Source: an uncultured Bacilli bacterium
GTDB taxonomy: Bacteria > Bacillota_I > Bacilli_A > RF39 > UBA660
Length of the DNA stretch: 12,753 nt
Direction: 5' to 3'
Assembly: GCA_944350395.1 (NCBI GenBank)
Contig: CALVPA010000056.1
Span: forward strand, 1-12,753
The notes under the pieces were generated by a model that saw only the letters and a program-made list of their open reading frames with translations, was not told the DNA's origin and ran no database searches. Below, piece by piece: positions 7,212-12,753 of the stretch (positions are counted from its first letter, which is position 1; each line of letters begins with the position of its first letter). The position numbers and the translations under genes were made by a program.

Positions 7212-7525
7212 GATATAAAACAGAAGATATTATAAAATTATATAGAAAGATACATGAAATAACACAAGAGTCAAATCAAAGAGATGAAATATTAGAGATA
7301 ATCCTTAAAGAATTATCTAAATATAGTTTTATTACCGACAGTATTTTATTAGAGTTTGCAAATAAGTTGGATGAAAATTATCCACATCATGCGTATATTA
7401 CTAGACAACTTATAAGAGTTAATGAGAGAAAAGGTGCAGTAGAATTATCCGACTCAGATATAGAATTATATGTGCTTTTACTTAAACATTATATAATGAA
7501 TGAAGAAAAATTCAGTAAATGTTAA
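7208..7525 (+). CDS. Unknown 105-aa protein translationally coupled to mutS
   Basis: I do not recognise this family. It starts at ATG 7208 within the mutS stop (ATGA overlap), with AAAGGA at 7193-7198 as ribosome-binding site, so it is almost certainly co-translated with mutS. The protein is predicted to be soluble and mostly helical, rich in Lys, Glu, Ile and Leu. It has no signal peptide or membrane segment and one Cys, its last residue. The end of the reading frame leads directly into the promoter of the thrS T-box unit, with no hairpin terminator that I can see. The position could suggest a role beside mismatch repair, but position is the only evidence. Confidence 0.72.
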   Translation: MRYKTEDIIKLYRKIHEITQESNQRDEILEIILKELSKYSFITDSILLEFANKLDENYPHHAYITRQLIRVNERKGAVELSDSDIELYVLLLKHYIMNEEKFSKC

Positions 7526-7543
7526 ATAAATATAAATAAACTC

Positions 7544-7572
7544 TTGAAAAATGAATAAAATAGTGTTAAAAT
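7544..7572 (+). promoter_or_regulatory. Sigma-A-type promoter of the T-box/thrS unit
   Basis: TTGAAA (7544-7549), 17-bp spacer, TAAAAT (7567-7572). Transcription would begin near 7579, just before the T-box stem I. The spacer and flanks resemble the tRNA-Met promoter at 11908-11936 (both have TTGAAAA, then ATAAAAT, then TGTTA). Confidence 0.65.
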
Positions 7573-7589
7573 CGGTTTATAAATTTTTG

Positions 7590-7775
7590 ATGAAAGACGA
7601 GACGCATGTCGATCTAGCAAAGAGAGTTGACGGTTGGTGTAAGTCAATCTAGTAAATATGTCGTTACTACTTTCTAGAGGGCCTTAATCGGTCACGTCTG
7701 ACTTGCGTTAAAAGTTTATGAGAGAAATTAAGGATGGTACCGTGCTATGCACTCCTTTGGTATCGTCCTTTTTTT
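7590..7775 (+). ncRNA. Threonine T-box riboswitch (leader of thrS)
   Basis: The conserved T-box AGGATGGTACCGTG is at 7731-7744 (family consensus AGGGTGGNACCGCG). Stem I can be drawn: base GAAAG/CUUUC (7592-7596/7670-7674), lower helix GACGCAU (7601-7607) with AUGUCGUU (7658-7665, one bulged U), CUAG/CUAG (7614-7617/7649-7652), an AG-rich bulge (AAAGAGAG), distal UUGAC/GUCAA (7627-7631/7643-7647), and a GGUG-containing loop. In this drawing the 3' side of the specifier loop holds ACU (7666-7668) followed by A, a Thr codon plus the usual purine. A small stem GGCC/GGUC (7680-7683/7690-7693) fits stem III. Uncharged tRNA-Thr should favour the antiterminator and allow thrS transcription. The known mechanism applies by homology; the folding is by eye. 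Confidence 0.93.
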
Positions 7776-7776
7776 A
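7731..7776 (+). terminator. Regulated terminator of the thrS T-box
   Basis: AGGATGGTACC (7731-7741) pairs over 11 bp, including two G-U pairs, with GGTATCGTCCT (7759-7769), followed by seven T (7769-7775). The 5' arm is part of the conserved T-box sequence, so terminator and antiterminator are mutually exclusive. Confidence 0.92.
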
Positions 7777-7793
7777 TTGAAAGAAGGAAGATT

Positions 7794-9530
7794 ATGAGAA
7801 ATTTTAAAGAGGAAAAAGATTTAAACATTTTAAATCACAGCTGTGCGCATCTTTTAGCACAGGCAGTAAAGCATCTATATCCACAAGCAAAATTTTGGGT
7901 AGGACCTGTTGTAAATGAAGGATTTTATTACGATATCGATTTAGGAGATACAGTAATAAAAGAAGAAGATTTACAAACTATCGAAAAAGAGATGAAAAAA
8001 ATCGCTAAGGATGGTAAAAAAATTGTAAGACACGAGATATCTAAAGAAGAAGCTTTAGATATGTTTAAAGATGATAAATATAAACTAGATTTAATCGAAA
8101 ATATGGACGAAAACAATGTCATTAGTATTTATACGCAAGGCGATTTTACTGATCTTTGTCGTGGACCTCATGTAGATAGCGTTAAAGAATTAAAATATTT
8201 TAAATTATTAAAAGTTAGTGGTGCCTATTGGAAAGGCGATTCTAATAATAAAATGTTTCAAAGAATTTATGGTGTATGTTTTAAAACAGAAGAAGAACTA
8301 AAAGAACATTTAGACTTTTTAGAGGAAGCCAAAAAGAGAGATCACAAAAAGCTCGGTAAAGAATTAGATATATTTATGATAAGCGAATATGGTCCCGGTT
8401 TTCCATTCTTCTTAAATAATGGAATGATTATAAGAAATGAATTAGAGAACTTCTGGTATAGAGAACACAAAAAAGAAGGTTACGAATTCATTAAAACTCC
8501 TATTATGCTAAACAAAGAATTGTGGGAATTATCAGGACATTGGTATAACTATAGAGAAAATATGTATACGAGTGAAATTGACGATAAGACTTACGCTATT
8601 AAACCAATGAACTGTCCAGGTGGCATGTTAGTTTACAAAAACTCACTACATTCATATAAAGATTTACCGCTTAGAGTTGGTGAATTAGGCCAAGTACATA
8701 GACACGAAGCTAGTGGAGCATTAAACGGTTTATTTAGAGTTAGAACATTTACTCAAGATGATGCGCATATCTTCATGAGAGAAGATCAGATCGAAGAAGA
8801 AGTAATTAGACTTATCAATTTTATAGATAGAATGTATAAGGTATTCGGCCTTACTTATGATATCGAATTATCTACAAGACCAGAAGAAAAATATATTGGA
8901 AGTTTAGAGATTTGGAATAGATCTGAAAAAGCACTAGAGGATGCTTGTCTTAAATCTGGTCATACTTGCAAAATAAATCCAGGTGACGGTGCATTCTATG
9001 GACCTAAACTCGATTTCCACATTAAAGATTCATTAGGTAGAGTATGGCAATGCGGTACTATTCAATTAGACATGAATTTGCCTGAAAGATTCGATTTAAC
9101 TTATGTCGACAAAGACGGCTCAAAGAAAAGACCAGTTATGCTTCACCGCGTAATATACGGCTCAATCGAAAGATTTATAGGAATACTTATAGAACACTAT
9201 GCCGGTGCATTCCCATTCTGGCTTGCACCAGTAGAAATAAATATAATACCTGTAAATAATGAAGTTCATTTAGATTATGCGAAAAAGATATATAAAGAAT
9301 TAGACGATCTAGAATATAGAGTTAAGTTAGACGACAGAGATGAAAAACTTTCTTATAAGATGAGAGAATGTCAGACTAAAAAGATACCTGTTACAGTAGT
9401 TCTAGGTGATAAAGAAATGGAAAACAATACTATAAGTTACAGATTATTTGGAAGCCAAGAGACAATTACTGTAAGTATGGATGAATTTAAAAGTTATATT
9501 AAAGAACAAAAAAACAAGTGTAATATATGA
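7794..9530 (+). CDS. thrS: Threonyl-tRNA synthetase lacking the TGS domain
   Basis: 578 residues from ATG 7794, which has AAGAAGGAAG (7781-7790) just upstream. The frame is open to an ATG at 7734, but that lies inside the T-box terminator and is rejected. Charges tRNA-Thr with threonine. The N2 editing domain starts almost at once: HSCAH (His15, His19) and DLCRGPH (Cys122, His126) are its four metal-site-like residues. The class II core shows KPMNCPGG (Cys274), motif 2 HRHE (302-305), FTQDDAH (His325) and MLHRVIYGSIER (His451); Cys274, His325 and His451 are the expected catalytic zinc ligands. The anticodon-binding domain follows (from ~480). Typical ThrRS is ~640 residues with an N-terminal TGS domain of ~60, which is absent here, as in some mycoplasmas. 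The stop overlaps the next ATG by 4 nt. Regulated by the upstream T-box. Confidence 0.97.
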   Translation: MRNFKEEKDLNILNHSCAHLLAQAVKHLYPQAKFWVGPVVNEGFYYDIDLGDTVIKEEDLQTIEKEMKKIAKDGKKIVRHEISKEEALDMFKDDKYKLDLIENMDENNVISIYTQGDFTDLCRGPHVDSVKELKYFKLLKVSGAYWKGDSNNKMFQRIYGVCFKTEEELKEHLDFLEEAKKRDHKKLGKELDIFMISEYGPGFPFFLNNGMIIRNELENFWYREHKKEGYEFIKTPIMLNKELWELSGHWYNYRENMYTSEIDDKTYAIKPMNCPGGMLVYKNSLHSYKDLPLRVGELGQVHRHEASGALNGLFRVRTFTQDDAHIFMREDQIEEEVIRLINFIDRMYKVFGLTYDIELSTRPEEKYIGSLEIWNRSEKALEDACLKSGHTCKINPGDGAFYGPKLDFHIKDSLGRVWQCGTIQLDMNLPERFDLTYVDKDGSKKRPVMLHRVIYGSIERFIGILIEHYAGAFPFWLAPVEINIIPVNNEVHLDYAKKIYKELDDLEYRVKLDDRDEKLSYKMRECQTKKIPVTVVLGDKEMENNTISYRLFGSQETITVSMDEFKSYIKEQKNKCNI

Positions 9531-10042
9531 GAAAAATAACGGAAAATCTAATCGATATAAACGATTTAATAAATAAAAATGTAATTGAATTAGAGGGAAA
9601 AGGTGCTAAATTAACTATCATTAAAAAAAACTCTTATTATTTAGTAGAGTTTTTTTGCAACTTAGAAAATGATTTAGACACAACTGTCTCGATTATTCTT
9701 GATTTAAATAGAAGAGGACTATTATATAAACTAAAAGATATTTTTAAAGAAAGCACAATATTTCAATTTTATGATCCAAAAGATAATGTTGGATTAGAAG
9801 TAGGCATAGAAATCGACAAAGAAGCAGAAATCTATTTTTCGGTCGTAGATTATAGTTACGATGCAACTACTAATAATTTACCAAATTATCTCAGTATAAA
9901 TATAACTAGTGATATGAAAAATTATGATGTGTTTGACGAATTATTTAAAATATTGTATGATATTTTAAGTAAGAAGTTGGAGAGTGATTACAGTGAACAT
10001 AAACCTGATAACCCTGAACACCAAAGGAAGAGTAGACTTTGA
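9527..10042 (+). CDS. Unknown 171-aa protein overlapping thrS and the DUF177 gene
   Basis: I do not recognise this family. It begins with ATG in an ATGA overlap with the thrS stop; no good Shine-Dalgarno is visible, so translation probably relies on coupling. The predicted protein is soluble, mixed alpha/beta and acidic overall, with no signal peptide, membrane segment or obvious catalytic motif. The last ~17 residues (SEHKPDNPEHQRKSRL) are encoded in DNA that also encodes the start of the next protein in another frame, and they look low-complexity and basic compared with the rest. Position between thrS and DUF177-rpmF suggests a translation-related role, but that is inference from neighbours only. 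Confidence 0.7.
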   Translation: MRKITENLIDINDLINKNVIELEGKGAKLTIIKKNSYYLVEFFCNLENDLDTTVSIILDLNRRGLLYKLKDIFKESTIFQFYDPKDNVGLEVGIEIDKEAEIYFSVVDYSYDATTNNLPNYLSINITSDMKNYDVFDELFKILYDILSKKLESDYSEHKPDNPEHQRKSRL

Positions 10043-10406
10043 TATAACGCCAGATATGAGTAAATTTAAAAATGAGAATATTAGAGATTTAAAAGATATA
10101 AGAGTTAACGGTTATATCATCGATAATTCTACTTCAGAGTATGAGATAAATTTGCATATTACAGGTAAAGCGATATTAAAAAGTGCTATAAATAGTAGTG
10201 ACGTAGTATTACCACTAGATATAAATTACGAAGATTTTATCGAAAATTTAGTTGAAAATTACAAAAATAGTTCAAACACACTTGATATTTTGCCAATAAT
10301 ATGGGAAAATATATTACTGGAAATTCCCATTCGTGCCGTCAACTCAAAAGATAAGTTCGAATGTAATAGTGGCGAAGGCTGGGAAGTAGTCAGCATAGAA
10401 GACTAA
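9993..10406 (+). CDS. DUF177/YceD family protein
   Basis: 137 residues from GTG 9993, which has GGAGAG (9979-9984) at 8-nt spacing. An earlier in-frame GTG at 9984 has no room for a ribosome-binding site and would add only three residues. DUF177 proteins are small, conserved and usually encoded immediately upstream of rpmF; plant and bacterial members have been linked to 23S rRNA maturation or accumulation. Identification rests on this gene order and on the overall pattern (N-terminal strands INLITLNTKGRVDF, central DVVLPLDINYEDFIE, C-terminal GEGWEVV), not on a strong motif. Unlike many members it has no multi-Cys C-terminal cluster, only one Cys. Its 5' end overlaps the upstream gene by 50 nt; rpmF starts 23 nt after its stop. 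Confidence 0.75.
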   Translation: MNINLITLNTKGRVDFDITPDMSKFKNENIRDLKDIRVNGYIIDNSTSEYEINLHITGKAILKSAINSSDVVLPLDINYEDFIENLVENYKNSSNTLDILPIIWENILLEIPIRAVNSKDKFECNSGEGWEVVSIED

Positions 10407-10429
10407 AATAATTAGGGAGGAGTGAAACT

Positions 10430-10627
10430 ATGGCAGTTCCATTTAGAAGAACTAGTAAGACAAAAAAGAGAATGCGTCGTACACATTTAAAGAAAACTAT
10501 TCCAAGTATTACTACTTGTCCAAATTGTGGTGCCCCTTTAAAACCTCATAGAGTTTGCACTAACTGTGGATATTACAAGAATAAAGAAGCTATCCCAATG
10601 GGGGAAACTACTAGTGATGAAAAATAA
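10430..10627 (+). CDS. rpmF: 50S ribosomal protein L32
   Basis: 65 residues, the usual length for L32. The N terminus MAVPFRRTSKTKKRMRRTH is the typical basic, arginine-rich extension. Residues ~30-47 carry a zinc ribbon of two Cys pairs, CPNC and CTNC, so this is the zinc-binding (C+) form, not the Cys-less paralogue that zinc-starved bacteria use. A very strong ribosome-binding site (AGGGAGGAG, 10414-10422) precedes the ATG. It is the last gene before the terminator at 10626-10646 and no terminator lies between it and thrS, so part of its transcription may come through the threonine T-box. Confidence 0.97.
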   Translation: MAVPFRRTSKTKKRMRRTHLKKTIPSITTCPNCGAPLKPHRVCTNCGYYKNKEAIPMGETTSDEK

Positions 10628-10646
10628 GAGATTCCTCTCTTTTTTT
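10626..10646 (+). terminator. Rho-independent terminator after rpmF
   Basis: AAGAGA (10626-10631) pairs with TCTCTT (10636-10641) around a TTCC tetraloop, followed by a T run to 10646. The stem begins inside the rpmF stop codon. It is short, but its position is right for the end of the thrS-rpmF unit. Confidence 0.7.
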
Positions 10647-10660
10647 ATTTAAAAAAATGC

Positions 10661-10689
10661 TTGCCTTTACAAGTTTTAAAAATTATTAT
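10661..10689 (+). promoter_or_regulatory. Candidate promoter of the rhomboid gene
   Basis: TTGCCT (10661-10666), 17-bp spacer, TATTAT (10684-10689), ending 33 nt before the ATG. It lies directly after the rpmF terminator. Confidence 0.5.
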
Positions 10690-10722
10690 AGAATATATTT
10701 GTGAAAAGAGAAGAGGTGTATT

Positions 10723-11868
10723 ATGCATAATACGGCGACGGTAAATAAGAAAGATCAGATAATGATGCAATTAGCTCATTATTTCATTACGGTCGAAAAT
10801 TATACGCCAATCGTAGTACGAGGCGTACAAAACGAACTGTGGCTTGAGAACATCGATGCCCCTTACAGAATAATTAGAATCAATACAAATCATATACATA
10901 ATGACGAACAGTTGAAATTCGATTTATTTAAAATTAAAAATATTGTAAAACAGGTTAAAAAGAAAACTTTGAGTTTTAGTATTAAAACTTTAAATATACT
11001 TGTCGATGTTGGAAACAATGTCAATTTAAAGGGAGATAACAAAATTGACTGTGTCCTCGTAGATATGGATAAAGGCATCAAAAAGTCTAAAGAAATAAAT
11101 AGTCTTTATCCAGATTTAAAAGAAAATCTTTTAGATGAACAAGATGGAATAGAATTTTTAATTAATGTTACTAACGATATAAATCAAAAGACCGAAAAAG
11201 ATAATAAAGAATTTGAAAAAGTGTTCAGTAAGAAAAATATCAATTTTACTTATGCGCTTATAGCAATAAATATAATAATTTATATAATTGGAATAATTGG
11301 TACATTATCTGGCAAATATGACATATATACTGCATTTGCATTACACCGTTCATATGTTCAGATGGGAGAAGTGTATAGGTTAATTACATCAGCATTTTTA
11401 CACGAGAACATTTTTCATTTACTAATGAATATGTACGCATTATATATAATTGGTACTCAAGTCGAGACATACTTAGGAAAAACAAAATATCTGATAGTAT
11501 ATTTATTTAGTGCTATAACAGGTAGTTTATTATCTTGCGCAATGGGTGTGCACTGGTCATTAGGTGCAAGTGGAGCTATCTTTGGTTTGATGGGAACACT
11601 ACTGTATTTTGGTTACCACTATAGATTATATCTAGATAGTGCGCTTAAAACTCAGATTGTACCTCTCATAATTTTAAACTTAATGTTGGGATTTTTAATT
11701 CCAAATATCGATAATGCCGCTCATATAGGGGGACTAATCGGAGGTCTACTAATGAGTATGGCTCTTGGAATAGAGAATAAGAGTTCTAAGAACGATAGAA
11801 TAAATGGTATAATTTGTTCTATAATATTTATCGCCTTTCTCATATATCTTATATTTTTTATGAAATAA
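10723..11868 (+). CDS. gluP: Rhomboid-family intramembrane serine protease, GluP/YqgP-like
   Basis: 381 residues. Residues 1-~172 are a soluble, presumably cytoplasmic domain; its start (HYFITVENYTP...ELWLENIDAPYRIIRI) follows the arrangement I recall for Bacillus YqgP. The membrane domain follows, with about seven hydrophobic segments from ~174 to ~380. Catalytic features: GASG with Ser283 as nucleophile, IDNAAHIGGLIGG with His334 as the paired base, and the loop/TM2 motif HENIFHLLMN (227-236), whose final Asn helps form the oxyanion hole. In Bacillus, YqgP cleaves the magnesium transporter MgtE under manganese excess, together with FtsH; that substrate cannot be inferred here. There are no TPR repeats after the last membrane segment, unlike longer GluP proteins. 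The ATG has AGAGGTG at 10712-10718. It appears monocistronic between the rpmF terminator and the tRNA promoter. Confidence 0.92.
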   Translation: MHNTATVNKKDQIMMQLAHYFITVENYTPIVVRGVQNELWLENIDAPYRIIRINTNHIHNDEQLKFDLFKIKNIVKQVKKKTLSFSIKTLNILVDVGNNVNLKGDNKIDCVLVDMDKGIKKSKEINSLYPDLKENLLDEQDGIEFLINVTNDINQKTEKDNKEFEKVFSKKNINFTYALIAINIIIYIIGIIGTLSGKYDIYTAFALHRSYVQMGEVYRLITSAFLHENIFHLLMNMYALYIIGTQVETYLGKTKYLIVYLFSAITGSLLSCAMGVHWSLGASGAIFGLMGTLLYFGYHYRLYLDSALKTQIVPLIILNLMLGFLIPNIDNAAHIGGLIGGLLMSMALGIENKSSKNDRINGIICSIIFIAFLIYLIFFMK

Positions 11869-11907
11869 TAAATATTCATAGACTATATTTATTTTTGCTA
11901 AAAACAC

Positions 11908-11936
11908 TTGAAAATGTAAATAAAATTTGTTATATT
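11908..11936 (+). promoter_or_regulatory. Promoter of tRNA-Met
   Basis: TTGAAA (11908-11913), 17-bp spacer, TATATT (11931-11936), placing the transcription start about 8 nt before the tRNA 5' end. The -35 and spacer resemble the thrS T-box promoter. Confidence 0.65.
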
Positions 11937-11950
11937 ATATTTACATTTAT

Positions 11951-12027
11951 GGCGGTGTAGCTCAGTTGGCTAGAGCGACCGGTTCATACCCGGTAGGTCG
12001 GGAGTTCGACCCTCTCCGCCGCTACCA
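11951..12027 (+). tRNA. tRNA-Met(CAU), elongator type
   Basis: A complete 77-nt cloverleaf with encoded CCA: acceptor 11951-11957/12017-12023, D stem 11960-11963/11973-11976, anticodon stem 11978-11982/11990-11994, T stem 12000-12004/12012-12016, discriminator A and CCA to 12027. The anticodon loop TTCATAC (11983-11989) has CAT at 11985-11987. The initiator form is excluded: the 1-72 position is G-U, not the C-A mismatch of bacterial initiators, and the anticodon stem lacks three consecutive G-C pairs. The start GGCGGTGTAGCTCAG closely matches Bacillus elongator tRNA-Met as I remember it, and differs from the lysidine-modified tRNA-Ile(CAU). Confidence 0.96.
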
Positions 12028-12039
12028 TTTATGTAATTG

Positions 12040-12060
12040 ACTAGATTATATCTAGTTTTT
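12040..12060 (+). terminator. Rho-independent terminator after tRNA-Met
   Basis: ACTAGAT (12040-12046) pairs with ATCTAGT (12050-12056) around a 3-nt loop, followed by TTTTT (12056-12060). It lies 12 nt after the CCA end. Confidence 0.75.
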
Positions 12061-12100
12061 ATTTTATTTATTATGTCATAAAACTTAGAGGTGTTATAAA

Positions 12101-12625
12101 TTGAAAAAGGAAGAATTTATCGTTTACTATAGCAAAGCAGGAAATATTAAATACAGTTTGATGTCACTTATTTTGTTTGTAGGTGCTGCCATATGTCTAT
12201 TTGTAAAATTTGATATGGACGCAACCATGGAAATTTTTATGAAAACAATTGCTTTTATTGGATTATTATTTTTTGGATACGCATTTATATTTTTTTGTAA
12301 GAGAATTTTTAACAAAAATGAGATGCTAATTGTAAACTCTAAAGGAATTACAGATAATTCATCTGCAATATCGCTAGGATTTATACCATGGGGAGAAATA
12401 GAAAGTGCGTATATAGGAGAAGTTTTAAACAATAGATTTATAGAATTAAAAATTAAAAACGAAGAAAAATATTTAAATAATTTATCTTTTTTTAAAAAAT
12501 TTTTTATTAATTCTAATAAAAAAATGGGACATGAGATAGTCTGTATTACTTTAAATACGACCGATTATTCATTAGATGAAGTATTAGATGAAATTAAAAA
12601 GTATATGGTTAAGTATAAAAAATAA
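12101..12625 (+). CDS. Small membrane protein resembling the STM3941 family
   Basis: 174 residues from TTG 12101, chosen because AGAGGTG (12087-12093) lies 7 nt upstream and there is no in-frame ATG near the N terminus. Two hydrophobic segments, about residues 17-36 and 45-66 (the second ending in FFCKRIF), are followed by a cytoplasmic domain beginning LIVNSKGITDNSSAISLGFIPWGEIESAYIG (76-106). That GITDNSSAISxGFIPW block is what I recall from proteins named STM3941 family, which resemble bacterial PH-like membrane proteins; no biochemical function is known to me. The rest is lysine-rich and ends KKYMVKYKK. It lies alone between two terminators. A weak promoter (TTGACT 12037-12042, TATTTT 12060-12065) would overlap the tRNA terminator; I do not rely on it. 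Confidence 0.7.
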   Translation: MKKEEFIVYYSKAGNIKYSLMSLILFVGAAICLFVKFDMDATMEIFMKTIAFIGLLFFGYAFIFFCKRIFNKNEMLIVNSKGITDNSSAISLGFIPWGEIESAYIGEVLNNRFIELKIKNEEKYLNNLSFFKKFFINSNKKMGHEIVCITLNTTDYSLDEVLDEIKKYMVKYKK

Positions 12626-12646
12626 AAGTCAGAAATTATGAAGTGG

Positions 12647-12652
12647 TATAAT
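12647..12652 (+). promoter_or_regulatory. Possible extended -10 promoter upstream of the last gene
   Basis: TATAAT (12647-12652) is preceded by TG one base away (TGGTATAAT), the extended -10 form. No -35 is recognisable at the expected position. Transcripts would start near 12659, within the 5' arm of the hairpin at 12653-12692, so promoter and terminator functions partly conflict. Confidence 0.35.
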
Positions 12653-12692
12653 AAAAGTAGACAATAACTAAAAAGTTAGATGTCTACTTTTT
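12653..12692 (+). terminator. Large hairpin, probable (bidirectional) terminator
   Basis: AAAAGTAGACA (12653-12663) pairs over 11 bp with TGTCTACTTTT (12681-12691). An inner 5-bp stem TAACT/AGTTA (12665-12669/12674-12678) closes an AAAA loop, with a small A/GA internal loop between the stems. The A tract on the left and T tract on the right make it usable from either strand. It starts 27 nt after the stop of the membrane-protein gene. Confidence 0.65.
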
Positions 12693-12726
12693 CTATGTAA
12701 AAATAAATTTAAAGGAGATGTATAAC

Positions 12727-12753
12727 ATGTCAAGACCAAATGGAACAAAAAAT
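12727..12753 (+). CDS. Start of a gene of unknown product (3' truncated)
   Basis: Only nine codons are present, reading MSRPNGTKN. The start is well supported by AAAGGAG (12711-12717), 9 nt before the ATG. Nine residues do not identify a family. The short basic SRPNGTKN opening resembles the beginnings of some helix-turn-helix or transposase orfA proteins (of the M-A-R-P-K-G-S-K-N type), but this is a weak impression. Confidence 0.6.

Noticed and set aside
7734..7793. A longer thrS start at ATG 7734
   Set aside because: The 20 extra codons lie inside the T-box antiterminator/terminator and encode nothing like ThrRS; ATG 7794 has a proper ribosome-binding site.
7209..9530. Recoding of TGA as tryptophan (mycoplasma code)
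   Set aside because: mutS and thrS end naturally at TGA at the expected family lengths, directly at overlapping starts, and all conserved Trp residues are TGG.
9984..9992. GTG 9984 as the DUF177 start
   Set aside because: The GGAGAG site would overlap the start codon itself; GTG 9993 has correct 8-nt spacing.
11951..12027. The CAU tRNA as initiator tRNA-fMet or lysidine-type tRNA-Ile
   Set aside because: It has G-U rather than C-A at 1-72 and no GGG/CCC anticodon stem; the body matches elongator tRNA-Met rather than tRNA-Ile(CAU).

Overview
The window looks like a chromosomal segment of an uncultured, low-GC member of the Firmicutes/Bacilli close to the Mollicutes-like gut lineages (RF39-type). 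The sequence is strongly A+T-rich and favours AGA, ATA and TTA codons. It carries an indirect-amidation GatCAB system, a T-box upstream of an aminoacyl-tRNA synthetase, a SipW-type secreted protein and a GluP-type rhomboid. TGA is used as an ordinary stop (mutS and thrS both end in TGA) and Trp is TGG, so this is not a code-4 mycoplasma. The lineage is inferred from gene style, not from a marker-gene tree. All genes are on the + strand.

Layout. (1) 1-2511: 3' part of gatA, then gatB, closed by a long perfect-stem terminator. (2) 2517-4505: a surface or secretion pair, a type IV prepilin-like protein and a 501-aa SipW-type secreted protein with its own promoter. The C-terminal ~45 codons of the latter have a strikingly different wobble-base pattern. 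(3) 4506-4688: terminator and promoter region. (4) 4689-7525: mutS with a translationally coupled small gene of unknown function; no mutL follows. (5) 7544-10646: a sigma-A-type promoter, a threonine T-box riboswitch, a TGS-less thrS, an unknown gene overlapping thrS by 4 nt, a DUF177/YceD gene overlapping that by 50 nt, and rpmF (L32), ending at a terminator. This reads as one transcription unit joining threonine charging to a ribosomal protein. (6) 10661-11868: a monocistronic GluP/YqgP-like rhomboid protease. (7) 11908-12060: elongator tRNA-Met with promoter and terminator. (8) 12101-12753: a small membrane protein resembling the STM3941 family, a large hairpin terminator, and the first nine codons of another gene with a strong ribosome-binding site.

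Most of the window is housekeeping (translation, mismatch repair). The most unusual part is the secretion island at 2500-4505. In the 501-aa protein, 25 of the 28 codons from 445 to 472 end in T or C, inside a WSLSP...PVINL domain at the extreme C terminus. That is what a variable region of a diversity-generating retroelement, or a cassette exchanged between paralogues, would look like. No template repeat or reverse transcriptase is present in the window, so this stays a testable hypothesis. No stretch over 300 bases lacks a gene or an assigned regulatory structure, and I see no CRISPR array, complete insertion sequence or rRNA.
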